Below are positions 20,112 through 27,726 of a stretch of 64,000 bases of DNA, piece by piece. The translations under genes were made by a program, and so were the position numbers. The DNA is from Pseudomonas serbica (GTDB lineage Bacteria > Pseudomonadota > Gammaproteobacteria > Pseudomonadales > Pseudomonadaceae): assembly GCF_028823535.1 (NCBI RefSeq), contig NZ_JAQIYM010000001.1, forward strand, positions 372,001 through 436,000, read 5' to 3'. The notes under the pieces were generated by a model. It was not told where the DNA came from. It ran no database searches and saw only the letters and a list, made by a program, of their open reading frames with translations. Within the stretch, counting starts at the first letter, position 1. Each line of letters starts with the position of its first letter.

Positions 20112-21188
20112 TCAAAATATATCACCGTTCATGGCTCTAATTTGTGCAGCAACATCATTTAAAGGAGCGTTTTGGGGTAAGAGGTCTGGCCGGGGTCCGT
20201 AATTCAAACGTCTGCTGTTATGGCCAACCAGTCGAGTCATTGGATAAGGAAATTCTCGCTGCACTTGTGCAAGCGTTGCGCCCGTATTTACGGTCGCTGA
20301 AGGGGCAATTCCGCGAACTTCTCCAAACCCGACGCTGTCGATTCTCGGCAATCGGCTATCTGGTGGAGCAGCGTTCAAAAATTTTTTCATATTGATTTCA
20401 GATAACTCGCTTACAACTCCCTTCATTCTTTTTGAAGTGAGGGAAACATTAACGAGATCTTTGCCTTCAAGATGGCCGAATACCCCAGCAAGCATTTCGT
20501 TGGGCATATCATTGAGAGTAGTCCGTGGCTTGAGCGTTGGGCTAACTCTTTTCGCTGTGCCTGGCAGGGCACTCCCCCAAGATGGTTTATGCAGCTTGGA
20601 GGCGGTCCCCATTTTTGCTATGCGAGAGATATTATTTCGAACAATTACCCAGCCTGAAAAGTGTCCCGTCGTATCGGACTGATTCACCGGGTCCCCCATA
20701 CAATATGCATACGCATTCAACCCACCCTTCCCAAACGGGCTCCAACTGTCCGGACTGTTAAACCGCATCAATACCGGATTAAACGCCCGATAACCATTGC
20801 CCAACAAATAACACCCCGTCACCGGATCCGGACGTTCGCCGTTGAAGCCGAGCAGGCTGAGCAAGCCGTTTTCCAGAGGGCGATGACCATAAGGTGTGTA
20901 GGCAAGAGGATTAGGGCGTACTGTCGCGAGTACGTTCAACACCGAGCGTTGCTGATCGGTGGCGAGCATGGCGGTTTCAGCTTTACCGCTCTGGCGTGTT
21001 TGTTGCGCCAGTAGATGATCTTCATGCTGAACGATCGAGCGCTGCACCGCGCCTTGCACCTCGGTGGCGAGGCGATCCTTGAAGTAGAAGCGCTGCGTGC
21101 TTGCCTCCTTTGAAGGCGTACAAGCGGTCAGCCGATCCAGCGGATCGTAGAAATAGCGGCAGAGCAGAGTTTCACGGTTGGACCGCAT
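20112..21188 (-). CDS. Orphan Rhs-core protein with C-terminal F-box domain (putative polymorphic toxin/effector)
   Basis: This 358-aa protein begins with short YD-repeat-like sequence ('LLCRYFYDPLDRLTACTP') and continues into an Rhs-associated core (about residues 92-172: 'PLAYTPYGHRPLENGLLSLLGFNGE', 'GYRAFNPVLMRFNSPDSWSP', 'GLNAYAYCMGDPVN'), where polymorphic toxins switch to a variable tip. The tip at residues 224-260 reads 'LNDMPNEMLAGVFGHLEGKD' then 'LVNVSLTSKRMKGVV', which fits the F-box consensus (LPxE-xL-xx-IF-xx-L, then DL-xxxS-xxSKR). Base composition falls visibly toward AT across the tip (about 20112-20640) compared with the core. There is no signal peptide, PAAR or TcB part, and no immunity-like gene downstream. 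A eukaryotic-host target is plausible but inferred. Confidence 0.8.
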   Translation of the reverse strand: MRSNRETLLCRYFYDPLDRLTACTPSKEASTQRFYFKDRLATEVQGAVQRSIVQHEDHLLAQQTRQSGKAETAMLATDQQRSVLNVLATVRPNPLAYTPYGHRPLENGLLSLLGFNGERPDPVTGCYLLGNGYRAFNPVLMRFNSPDSWSPFGKGGLNAYAYCMGDPVNQSDTTGHFSGWVIVRNNISRIAKMGTASKLHKPSWGSALPGTAKRVSPTLKPRTTLNDMPNEMLAGVFGHLEGKDLVNVSLTSKRMKGVVSELSEINMKKFLNAAPPDSRLPRIDSVGFGEVRGIAPSATVNTGATLAQVQREFPYPMTRLVGHNSRRLNYGPRPDLLPQNAPLNDVAAQIRAMNGDIF

Positions 21189-21253
21189 GGGCCGGGCTCC
21201 CTGAAGATCCTTGGTTCAGGGTTTCACTGTGGGGTATTCGGGCGAGGCTGGCT

Positions 21254-21269
21254 ACTATCAGAACTGATA
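21254..21269. promoter_or_regulatory. Palindrome upstream of rhs
   Basis: CTATCAG-AA-CTGATAG is a perfect 7+7 palindrome about 70 bases upstream of the rhs start. It looks like an operator; the regulator is unknown. Confidence 0.4.
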
Positions 21270-21297
21270 GTGGCAAGCTTAAGCCACAACGCAATCC

Positions 21298-21390
21298 GTA
21301 ATTGAATGGACTCGCCCACGCCGAGGCGTCAATGCGCCACGGTGGCAGTCTAAACAGCCAACGACAGCGAGGGCGAGTCCATTCAATTAC
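21298..21390. repeat. Perfect 20-bp inverted repeat bracketing 53 bp
   Basis: GTAATTGAATGGACTCGCCC (21298-21317) recurs exactly inverted at 21371-21390. The inner 53 bases have no recognisable gene or promoter. The pair sits between rhs and yaiI at the right edge of the mosaic segment. It could be the footprint of a small mobile element, a site-specific inversion cassette or a structured RNA. Confidence 0.85.
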
Positions 21391-21407
21391 AGGGGATCGC
21401 GCGGCGC

Positions 21408-21866
21408 TCAAGACTGGCGCGATAACCGCGTCAAAATCCGGTCCAGCGCATTGGCAAACGCCTGCTTCTCCCGCTCGCCAAACGGTGCCGGCCCACCGCT
21501 CATCTGTCCCTGTTCACGCAAGTCGGTGAACAGGTTGCGCACGGCCAGGCGATCACCCATGTTCTGCAGGTCGAACTCCTTGCCCCGCGGGTCCAGCGCC
21601 GCAACGCCTTTCTTCACGAGACGGTCGGCCAGCGGCACGTCGCTGCAGATCACCAGCTCTCCGGGCACCGCGTGTTCCACCAGGTAATCATCCGCCGCAT
21701 CCGGTCCGCTGGGCACCACGATCAACTTGACCAGGGCCAGGCCCGGCTTGATCTGCGGCTGCCCCGCTACCAGCACCACTTCAAACCGGCGCTTGAGGGC
21801 GAACTTGACCACCAGATCCTTGGCCGCTCGAGGGCAGGCGTCGGCATCGATCCATACGCGCATCAT
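21408..21866 (-). CDS. yaiI: YaiI/YqxD family protein (UPF0178, DUF188)
   Basis: This 152-aa protein has a PIN-like fold, with the metal-binding-type N terminus 'VWIDADACPRAAKDLVVKFALKR', then 'VPSGPDAADDYLVEHAVPGELVICSDVPLADRLV' and 'ALDPRGKEFD'. These acidic residues are conserved in the family and suggest a nuclease-like active site, but no function is established. The length is typical. It is a single gene between two repeat elements. Confidence 0.9.
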   Translation of the reverse strand: MMRVWIDADACPRAAKDLVVKFALKRRFEVVLVAGQPQIKPGLALVKLIVVPSGPDAADDYLVEHAVPGELVICSDVPLADRLVKKGVAALDPRGKEFDLQNMGDRLAVRNLFTDLREQGQMSGGPAPFGEREKQAFANALDRILTRLSRQS

Positions 21867-21886
21867 GTTTTCCTCTATTGAAAAGC

Positions 21887-21950
21887 ATCGCGAGCAGGCT
21901 CACTCCCACAGGATCAGCTTAAACCTTGTGGGAGCGAGCCTGCTCGCGAT
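21887..21950. repeat. REP/BIME pair (GCGAGCAGGCT type)
   Basis: ATCGCGAGCAGGCTCACTCC and the inverse GGAGCGAGCCTGCTCGCGAT flank a short spacer between yaiI and the FTR1 gene. Confidence 0.85.
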
Positions 21951-21970
21951 TATGAGCGTAGCGAAGGCTG

Positions 21971-23866
21971 TTAAGCCGTCACCCGCCGCTTCTCGGCCAT
22001 GCGACTACGGCTGTACAGCACGATGATCGCGATCAAGGCAACAGCCTGAGCGCTCAGCGAATACGCATCCGCATGAATCCCCAGCCAATCGAACTCAAAG
22101 AACGGTACCGGTCGCGTGCCGAAGATCCCGGCTTCCTGCAACGCCTTCACACCATGTCCGGCGAACACCACCGACAATGCACAGAGCAGACCGGCGTTGA
22201 TGCTGAAGAATAATGCCAGCGGCAGTTTCGCCGAGCCGCGCAGGATCACCCAGGCCAGGCCGACCAACAACACCAGGGCCGTTGCACCACCGGCCAGCAC
22301 CGCGTCATGGCCAGCGGGACCGGCCTGCAACCACAGGGTCTCGTAGAACAGGATCACTTCGAACAGTTCGCGATACACCGAGAAGAACGCCAGGATCGCG
22401 AATCCAAAACGTCCACCACCGCCCACCAGGCTGCTCTTGATGTAATCCTGCCAGGCCGCGGCATGACGACGGTCGTGCATCCATACGCCGAGCCACAGCA
22501 CCATGACGCTGGCGAAAAGCGCCGTCGCACCTTCCAGCAGCTCACGCTGCGAGCCGCTGACATCAATCACATAAGCCGCAAGCGCCCAGGTACCCAGGCC
22601 GGCCAACAGCGCCAGGCCCCAACCGACGTTCACACTGCGTACCGCCGACTGTTGGCCGGTGTTACGCAGGAAGGCGAGAATCGCCGCCAGCACCAGGATG
22701 GCTTCCAGACCTTCGCGCAACAGGATCAGCAAACCGGAAATGAAGCTCAGGGACCAGCTCAAGCCGTCACTGCCCAACAACCCGGCAGATGCCTTCAACT
22801 TGGCCTTGGCCGCTTCCAGGCGCTGCTCCACCTGCTCCACCGGCAGGCCATCCTGCAACGACTGACGGTAAGCCATCAGCGACTTTTCCGTGTCTTTACG
22901 CACGTTGGCATCGACGTTGTCCAAGGAGCTTTCGACCAGTTCGAAGCCTTCCAGATACGCCGCCACGGACAAGTCATAGGCCTGATCGTGATCGCCGGCA
23001 CGGTAGGCCGCCACGCTCTTGTCCAGGGTGACGGCAGTGTAGTCAAGCAATTGCGCCGGACCCCGCTTGGCCTGCGGCGGCTGCGCCCGTTGCGCGCGGA
23101 ACGTCGCGGCGGCCTGTGGACCGGCGGCGGCCAACACTTCGGCCGGGGTCTGGCGGGCCAGCTCGGCAATGTCATAGGTCTTGTCGCCGCTGGCGGGCGC
23201 CGGATCGGCACTGAAGCTGGCGATGTAAGTGGCCAGGTCCCAACGCTGACGATCATCGAGCTGATCGCCAAAAGCCGGCATATCGGTGCCTTCGACCCCC
23301 AGGCCCACGGTGTTGTAGATGGCGTAGAGGCTCAGGTGATCCAGGCGGGCGTTATCGCGCAAGTTGGCCGGCGGCGGAGTCAGGCCGACACCTGCCGGAC
23401 CATCGCCAGCCCCGGTATCGCCATGACACACCGAGCAATGCTGGGCGTACAGGGGGGCGCCGCGAGTGGGGTCCGGGGTAATGATCGGAGCCTGGCTGAC
23501 TTCATAGGCCACCGCCAGTTTCGCCCCCAGTTGCCGGGCCTGACGGGCGACGTCGGCGCCATCCTGGCGTGCAGTGATCGCCTCGCGCAGTTTACTGATG
23601 CCCTGTTCCAGACTGGCCTTTTCCGGTTTGGCCGGCATGGCGGCAATCAAGCCTTGCACCGCCTGGACGAACTCAAGCTGCTCGCGGTATTCGGATTCGT
23701 TGACGGCCTTGCCTGCCTGCACCGCTTGCGGGTAGTCCGCGCCAATGTAATCGAGCAAATGCAACGCTTGCGGTGCGCCTTCCACCGTGTCGGCCAGCAG
23801 ATTGAAACTGCACAGGGCGAGCACCGGCGCTATCAGCCAGACCAGGAAACGGGACGGGGCAATCAT
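21971..23866 (-). CDS. Cytochrome c / FTR1-family iron permease fusion
   Basis: This 631-aa protein begins with a signal peptide (residues 1-25) followed by a periplasmic helical region. A c-type heme motif 'CSVCHG' with 'DTGAGDGPAGVGLTPPPANL' and the axial-Met candidate 'GTDMPAFGDQL' come next. From about residue 365 there are seven membrane segments with the Fe-binding motifs 'LLREGLEAILVLAAILAFLR' and 'YRELFEVILFYETLWL' of the FTR1/EfeU family. The heme domain probably oxidises or passes electrons from ferrous iron at the permease mouth, doing the job that separate EfeO/EfeB proteins do elsewhere. No Fur box was recognised upstream. Confidence 0.9.
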   Translation of the reverse strand: MIAPSRFLVWLIAPVLALCSFNLLADTVEGAPQALHLLDYIGADYPQAVQAGKAVNESEYREQLEFVQAVQGLIAAMPAKPEKASLEQGISKLREAITARQDGADVARQARQLGAKLAVAYEVSQAPIITPDPTRGAPLYAQHCSVCHGDTGAGDGPAGVGLTPPPANLRDNARLDHLSLYAIYNTVGLGVEGTDMPAFGDQLDDRQRWDLATYIASFSADPAPASGDKTYDIAELARQTPAEVLAAAGPQAAATFRAQRAQPPQAKRGPAQLLDYTAVTLDKSVAAYRAGDHDQAYDLSVAAYLEGFELVESSLDNVDANVRKDTEKSLMAYRQSLQDGLPVEQVEQRLEAAKAKLKASAGLLGSDGLSWSLSFISGLLILLREGLEAILVLAAILAFLRNTGQQSAVRSVNVGWGLALLAGLGTWALAAYVIDVSGSQRELLEGATALFASVMVLWLGVWMHDRRHAAAWQDYIKSSLVGGGGRFGFAILAFFSVYRELFEVILFYETLWLQAGPAGHDAVLAGGATALVLLVGLAWVILRGSAKLPLALFFSINAGLLCALSVVFAGHGVKALQEAGIFGTRPVPFFEFDWLGIHADAYSLSAQAVALIAIIVLYSRSRMAEKRRVTA

Positions 23867-23962
23867 GAACGAATCTCAATTGGAAATACGAAGTAACATA
23901 TTGTTCACTCCCAATCAGTTTCACTCAAGCTTTGTTGTGAATTGCGCACCAGGGCTTAAATG

Positions 23963-23992
23963 AAAAAAGGCGACCTTATAGGTCGCCTTTTC
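23963..23992 (-). terminator. Intrinsic terminator of the LysE-family gene
   Basis: AAAAAAGGCGACC-TTATA-GGTCGCCTTTTCT lies just after the stop of the leftward exporter gene. Confidence 0.88.
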
Positions 23993-24005
23993 TGTGCCTG
24001 GTGGT

Positions 24006-24638
24006 TTAAACCGCGGCTTTGCGCAGTGTCGCCATGAACGCCGCCGCGCCGATGAACAGCCCGGCAAAGGTACGGTTCATGCGTTTCTGCTGCTTGGGTG
24101 TGCGCAACAGGCGCAGCACCCTGGACGCCAGTCCGGTGTAGCCGGCCATGACGATCAGGTCCACGCAGACCATGGTAACCCCGATGATCACGTACTGGAT
24201 CAGCAGCGGCGCGTGCGGATCGATGAACTGCGGCAACACCGCCAGCATGAATACCAACGCCTTGGGGTTACTGATGTTCACCAGAAAACCGCGGAACACC
24301 AGGGCCATCGGCTTGCCAATCTGCCGGATCGCCGCGTCATCGCTCATGTCGCTGGGCAGCGCGCGCCATTGTTTGATCGCGAGATAAACCAGGTACGCCA
24401 CGCCGAACCATTTGATCGCATAGAAGGCGGTGGCCGACGCCGTGAGAATCGCGCCCACACCCGCGCCGACAATCGCAATCTGCACCGCCAATCCCAATTG
24501 CAGGCCCAGGGCGTTCCAGTAACCGCGCCAGAAACCGTATTGCAGACCGCTGGACATTGACGCAATGGCGCCGGCACCGGGGGACAGGCTGATCACCCAG
24601 CAGGCGGCAAAAAACGCCAGCCATGTTTGAAGCTCCAT
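24006..24638 (-). CDS. LysE/RhtB-family amino-acid exporter
   Basis: This 210-aa inner-membrane protein has six hydrophobic segments. The family signature 'WLAFFAACWVISLSPGAGAIASMSSGLQYG' is at the N terminus. 'FYAIKWFGVAYLVYLAIKQWR' follows, and 'GFLVNISNPKALVFMLAVLPQFI' is the hallmark of the third to fourth segments. It should export an amino acid or analogue such as a homoserine lactone precursor. The substrate is not predictable. It has its own terminator. Confidence 0.92.
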   Translation of the reverse strand: MELQTWLAFFAACWVISLSPGAGAIASMSSGLQYGFWRGYWNALGLQLGLAVQIAIVGAGVGAILTASATAFYAIKWFGVAYLVYLAIKQWRALPSDMSDDAAIRQIGKPMALVFRGFLVNISNPKALVFMLAVLPQFIDPHAPLLIQYVIIGVTMVCVDLIVMAGYTGLASRVLRLLRTPKQQKRMNRTFAGLFIGAAAFMATLRKAAV

Positions 24639-24719
24639 TGCACACCTCGACTCGAACTCGTGACAGATGTCTAAGCTAATGTGGCTTTGGCTGGATGACT
24701 ACCGTTTTTTGCAGAAGGC

Positions 24720-25301
24720 TTATTTTTCAAACCCGCTGGAAGGAAACACATCCGTACCACGCCAGCGTCGAACCGAACGCTGGAAGAACAGGCTGTTGGG
24801 CACTTGCACCATGGCGCTGCCGGTACCGAGCTCTTCAGCCTCGATCAGCGTGGTGTACAGCAGGTTGATCGCGATCACCCGGCCTTTGACGCCGGGCTTA
24901 TCGGTGGTGTCCACCAACTCGACCACATCACCGAGGCGGAACGGGCCAACCGTGAAGATCAGGATCGCGCACAACAGATTGGAGAGCACACTCCACATGG
25001 CGAAAAACGCCACCGCCGCCACCGCGACGAAACCCGACAGCGCCGTCCAGAGCACCGTGGCCGAAACCCCGAGGCGCTCCAGCACGAAGATCAGCGCACT
25101 GCCCATGATCAGCCAGCGCAGCCCCCCGCGCAGCGGCATCAGCAACTGCGGCGGAAACGGGTAACGCTCGCCGAGACGTGTCAGGCACTTGGCAACGAAA
25201 CGCTGGGCGATGTAACCGGCCAGCAGAATCAGCAGGATTTGCATACCGAGCCAGAGCGGCTCGATCCACATTGCCGGCAGCGGCAGCTTGAACGCCTCCA
25301 T
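24720..25301 (-). CDS. Small MscS-type mechanosensitive channel protein
   Basis: This 193-aa protein has three N-terminal hydrophobic segments. The pore helix region is 'SGFVAVAAVAFFAMWSVLSNLLCAILIF' and the beta domain is 'GPFRLGDVVELVDTTDKPGVKGRVIAINLLYTTL', then 'VQVPNSLFFQ'. It stops soon after the beta domain, so the C-terminal alpha/beta vestibule of E. coli MscS (286 aa) is missing. Such short forms are known in pseudomonads. Its ATG overlaps the stop of the ABC-F gene (TGATG), so the two are translationally coupled. Confidence 0.88.
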   Translation of the reverse strand: MEAFKLPLPAMWIEPLWLGMQILLILLAGYIAQRFVAKCLTRLGERYPFPPQLLMPLRGGLRWLIMGSALIFVLERLGVSATVLWTALSGFVAVAAVAFFAMWSVLSNLLCAILIFTVGPFRLGDVVELVDTTDKPGVKGRVIAINLLYTTLIEAEELGTGSAMVQVPNSLFFQRSVRRWRGTDVFPSSGFEK

Positions 25302-27211
25302 CAGGACAGCGCCTCCAACTCCGCCTGCATGCTTTCTAGCAGTTCCAGGGCTTCCATCCAGGCTTCTTCCAGCTCTGCTTCACGCACCTTCAGCTTGGCC
25401 TGCTCGGCCAACAGGTCGCGCAATTCATTCTTGCGCAACGGTTCGTAGATGTCGCTATCGCCCAGGCTGGCATCGATCTTCGCCAGTTTTTCGTGCAGCT
25501 TGCCCAACTCGGCTTCCAGCTTGTCAGCCTCGCGCTTGTGCGGTGCCAGTTGCTGGCGCAACGCAGCGGCAGCCTGACGCTGGGCCTTCTTGTCGGTCTT
25601 GTCCGGATTGACCGGGGTGTTACTGACAGGGGCATTGCGCTGACGGTACTCCACCAGCCAACGGGTGTAGTCCTCCAGATCGCCGTCGAACTCTTCGACC
25701 TTGCCGTCCGCCACCAGATAGAAATTATCGGTGGTGCTTTTGAGCAAATGGCGATCGTGGGAGACCACCAGTACCGCACCACTGAATTCCTGCAGGGCCA
25801 TGGTCAGCGCCAGGCGCATTTCCAGGTCCAGGTGGTTGGTCGGTTCGTCGAGCAGCAACAGGTTCGGCCGATCCCAGGCAATCAGGGCCAGCGCCAGGCG
25901 CGCCTTTTCGCCACCGGAGAAATTCAGCACCGGCTCGTCGATCCGCGCGCCACGGAAGTCGAAACCGCCGAGGAAATCGCGCAGGGTCTGTTCGCGCTCG
26001 GTCGGCGCCAGGCGCTGCAAGTGCAGCAACGGGCTGGCCTTGGAGTCCAGGGAATCGAGTTGATGCTGGGCGAAGTAACCGACCACGGTGTTCTCGCCGC
26101 GGGTCAAGCGTCCGGCCAGTGGCGACAGCTCACCAGCAAGGTTTTTGATCAGGGTCGATTTACCGGCGCCGTTCGGGCCGAGCAAGCCGATCCGCGCGCC
26201 GGGGGTCAGTTGCAGCTTGACCTTCTCCAGCACGGCCTTGTCGCCGTAGCCCAGGCGGGCATCAGACAGATCGATCAGCGGGCTGGAGATCTTCTGCGAT
26301 TCGCGGAAGACGAAGTCGAATGGCGAATCGACGTGCGCGGCGGTCAGCTCTTCCATCCGCTCCAGCGCCTTGATCCGGCTCTGGGCCTGGCGGGCCTTGG
26401 TGGCCTGGGCCTTGAAGCGGGCGATGTAGCTTTCCATGTGCGCACGTTGCGCCTGCTGCTTCTCGTACGCCTGTTGTTGCTGGGCCAGGCGTTCGGCTCG
26501 AGCACGCTCGAAGGCGCTGTAGCCACCGCGATACAGGGTGATCTTGCGCTGATCGACATGAGCCACGTGATCGACCACGGCATCGAGGAAGTCCCGATCG
26601 TGGGAAATCAGCATCAAGGTGCCTGGGTAGCTTTTGAGCCACTCTTCGAGCCAGATGATGGCGTCGAGGTCCAAGTGGTTGGTCGGTTCGTCGAGCAACA
26701 GCAGGTCCGAAGGACACATCAAGGCCTGCGCCAGGTTGAGGCGCATCCGCCAGCCACCGGAGAAATCGCCGACCGGGCGATCCATCTGCTCGTTGGTGAA
26801 GCCCAGGCCTGCCAGCAACTTGCGAGCGCGGGCGTCGGCGGTGTAACCGTCGGCACTGTCCAACTCGGAGTGGTAACGGGCCTGTGCGGCACCGTCATGG
26901 GCCGCTTCGGCTGCCGCCAGGTCGCGTTGCACCTGGCGCAGGCGCAGGTCACCATCGAGCACGTAGTCGACCGCCAGGCGCTCGAGCGTGTCGACCTCCT
27001 GGCGCATGTGGGCGATACGCCAGTCGGCCGGCAGGAAGCAATCGCCCGAGTCAGGGTGCAGCTCACCCCGAAGCAAGGCGAACAGGCTCGATTTGCCGGC
27101 GCCGTTGGCACCGATGAGGCCGGCTTTCTGGCCGGCGTGCAGGGTCAGCTCGGCGTCTTCTAGCAGACGTTGCGGGCCACGCTGTAAAGTCAGGTTCTGA
27201 AGTCGAATCAT
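25301..27211 (-). CDS. ABC-F family ATPase (YheS/Uup-like)
   Basis: This 636-aa soluble protein has two ABC domains and no membrane part. Walker A motifs are 'GANGAGKSSLFALL' and 'GPNGAGKSTLIKNL'. Signature motifs are 'FSGGWRMRLNLAQALM' and 'FSGGEKARLALALIA', and Walker B motifs are 'LLLLDEPTNHLDL' (twice). The charged interdomain linker (about residues 235-290) and a C-terminal coiled coil (from about 560) are typical of ribosome-associated ABC-F factors. MIRLQNLTLQRG is the conserved start; a TTG 11 codons earlier is in frame but unsupported. Confidence 0.93.
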   Translation of the reverse strand: MIRLQNLTLQRGPQRLLEDAELTLHAGQKAGLIGANGAGKSSLFALLRGELHPDSGDCFLPADWRIAHMRQEVDTLERLAVDYVLDGDLRLRQVQRDLAAAEAAHDGAAQARYHSELDSADGYTADARARKLLAGLGFTNEQMDRPVGDFSGGWRMRLNLAQALMCPSDLLLLDEPTNHLDLDAIIWLEEWLKSYPGTLMLISHDRDFLDAVVDHVAHVDQRKITLYRGGYSAFERARAERLAQQQQAYEKQQAQRAHMESYIARFKAQATKARQAQSRIKALERMEELTAAHVDSPFDFVFRESQKISSPLIDLSDARLGYGDKAVLEKVKLQLTPGARIGLLGPNGAGKSTLIKNLAGELSPLAGRLTRGENTVVGYFAQHQLDSLDSKASPLLHLQRLAPTEREQTLRDFLGGFDFRGARIDEPVLNFSGGEKARLALALIAWDRPNLLLLDEPTNHLDLEMRLALTMALQEFSGAVLVVSHDRHLLKSTTDNFYLVADGKVEEFDGDLEDYTRWLVEYRQRNAPVSNTPVNPDKTDKKAQRQAAAALRQQLAPHKREADKLEAELGKLHEKLAKIDASLGDSDIYEPLRKNELRDLLAEQAKLKVREAELEEAWMEALELLESMQAELEALS

Positions 27212-27261
27212 AATGGCGGCGGAGTCTACCAGCTTCGCTCGCAACTGGCGCGAGTAGCACT

Positions 27262-27726
27262 ATGTCCTCTGACCTGTGGAGCTTTTCCCTGACCCTTTAT
27301 GCCCGTCCGGGCGTTGAACAGGCGTGCCTGCAATTGCAGTCGGCCGGAGTCAGTGTGTGTCTGCTGCTGTGTGCAGCCTGGCTGGGACAACGGGGTATCG
27401 CCTGCGATGAACAACGCCTGCAGCAACTTCGCGGTGTGGCGCAGGCCTGGGACGCCGATGTCGTGCAACCGTTACGGGCACTGCGCGTGCACTGGAAATA
27501 TGCCGCCACCGGCGATGCCGAACTGCATTCGCTACGCGAAAAGGTCAAGTCACTTGAGTTGGAGGCCGAGCGAATTCTGATATTGCGCCTGGAACGATCG
27601 GCTGAGGGCTGGCCGCAGGGTGCCGCGACCGACCTGGCGATCTGGCTGGAAGGTGTGACGGCAGACGCCGCCCACCTCGACCGCGACGCGCTGCATCAGC
27701 TGCGCGTCGCGGTAACCGGCACTTAA
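27262..27726 (+). CDS. TIGR02444 family protein
   Basis: This 154-aa cytosolic protein begins 'SSDLWSFSLTLYARPGVEQACLQLQ' and contains 'GVSVCLLLCAAWLGQRGI' and 'WDADVVQPLRALRVHWK', the conserved core of a proteobacterial family without known function. It is divergent from the ABC-F gene by about 50 bases. Its 3' end overlaps convergent algP by 4 bases. Confidence 0.85.
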   Translation: MSSDLWSFSLTLYARPGVEQACLQLQSAGVSVCLLLCAAWLGQRGIACDEQRLQQLRGVAQAWDADVVQPLRALRVHWKYAATGDAELHSLREKVKSLELEAERILILRLERSAEGWPQGAATDLAIWLEGVTADAAHLDRDALHQLRVAVTGT

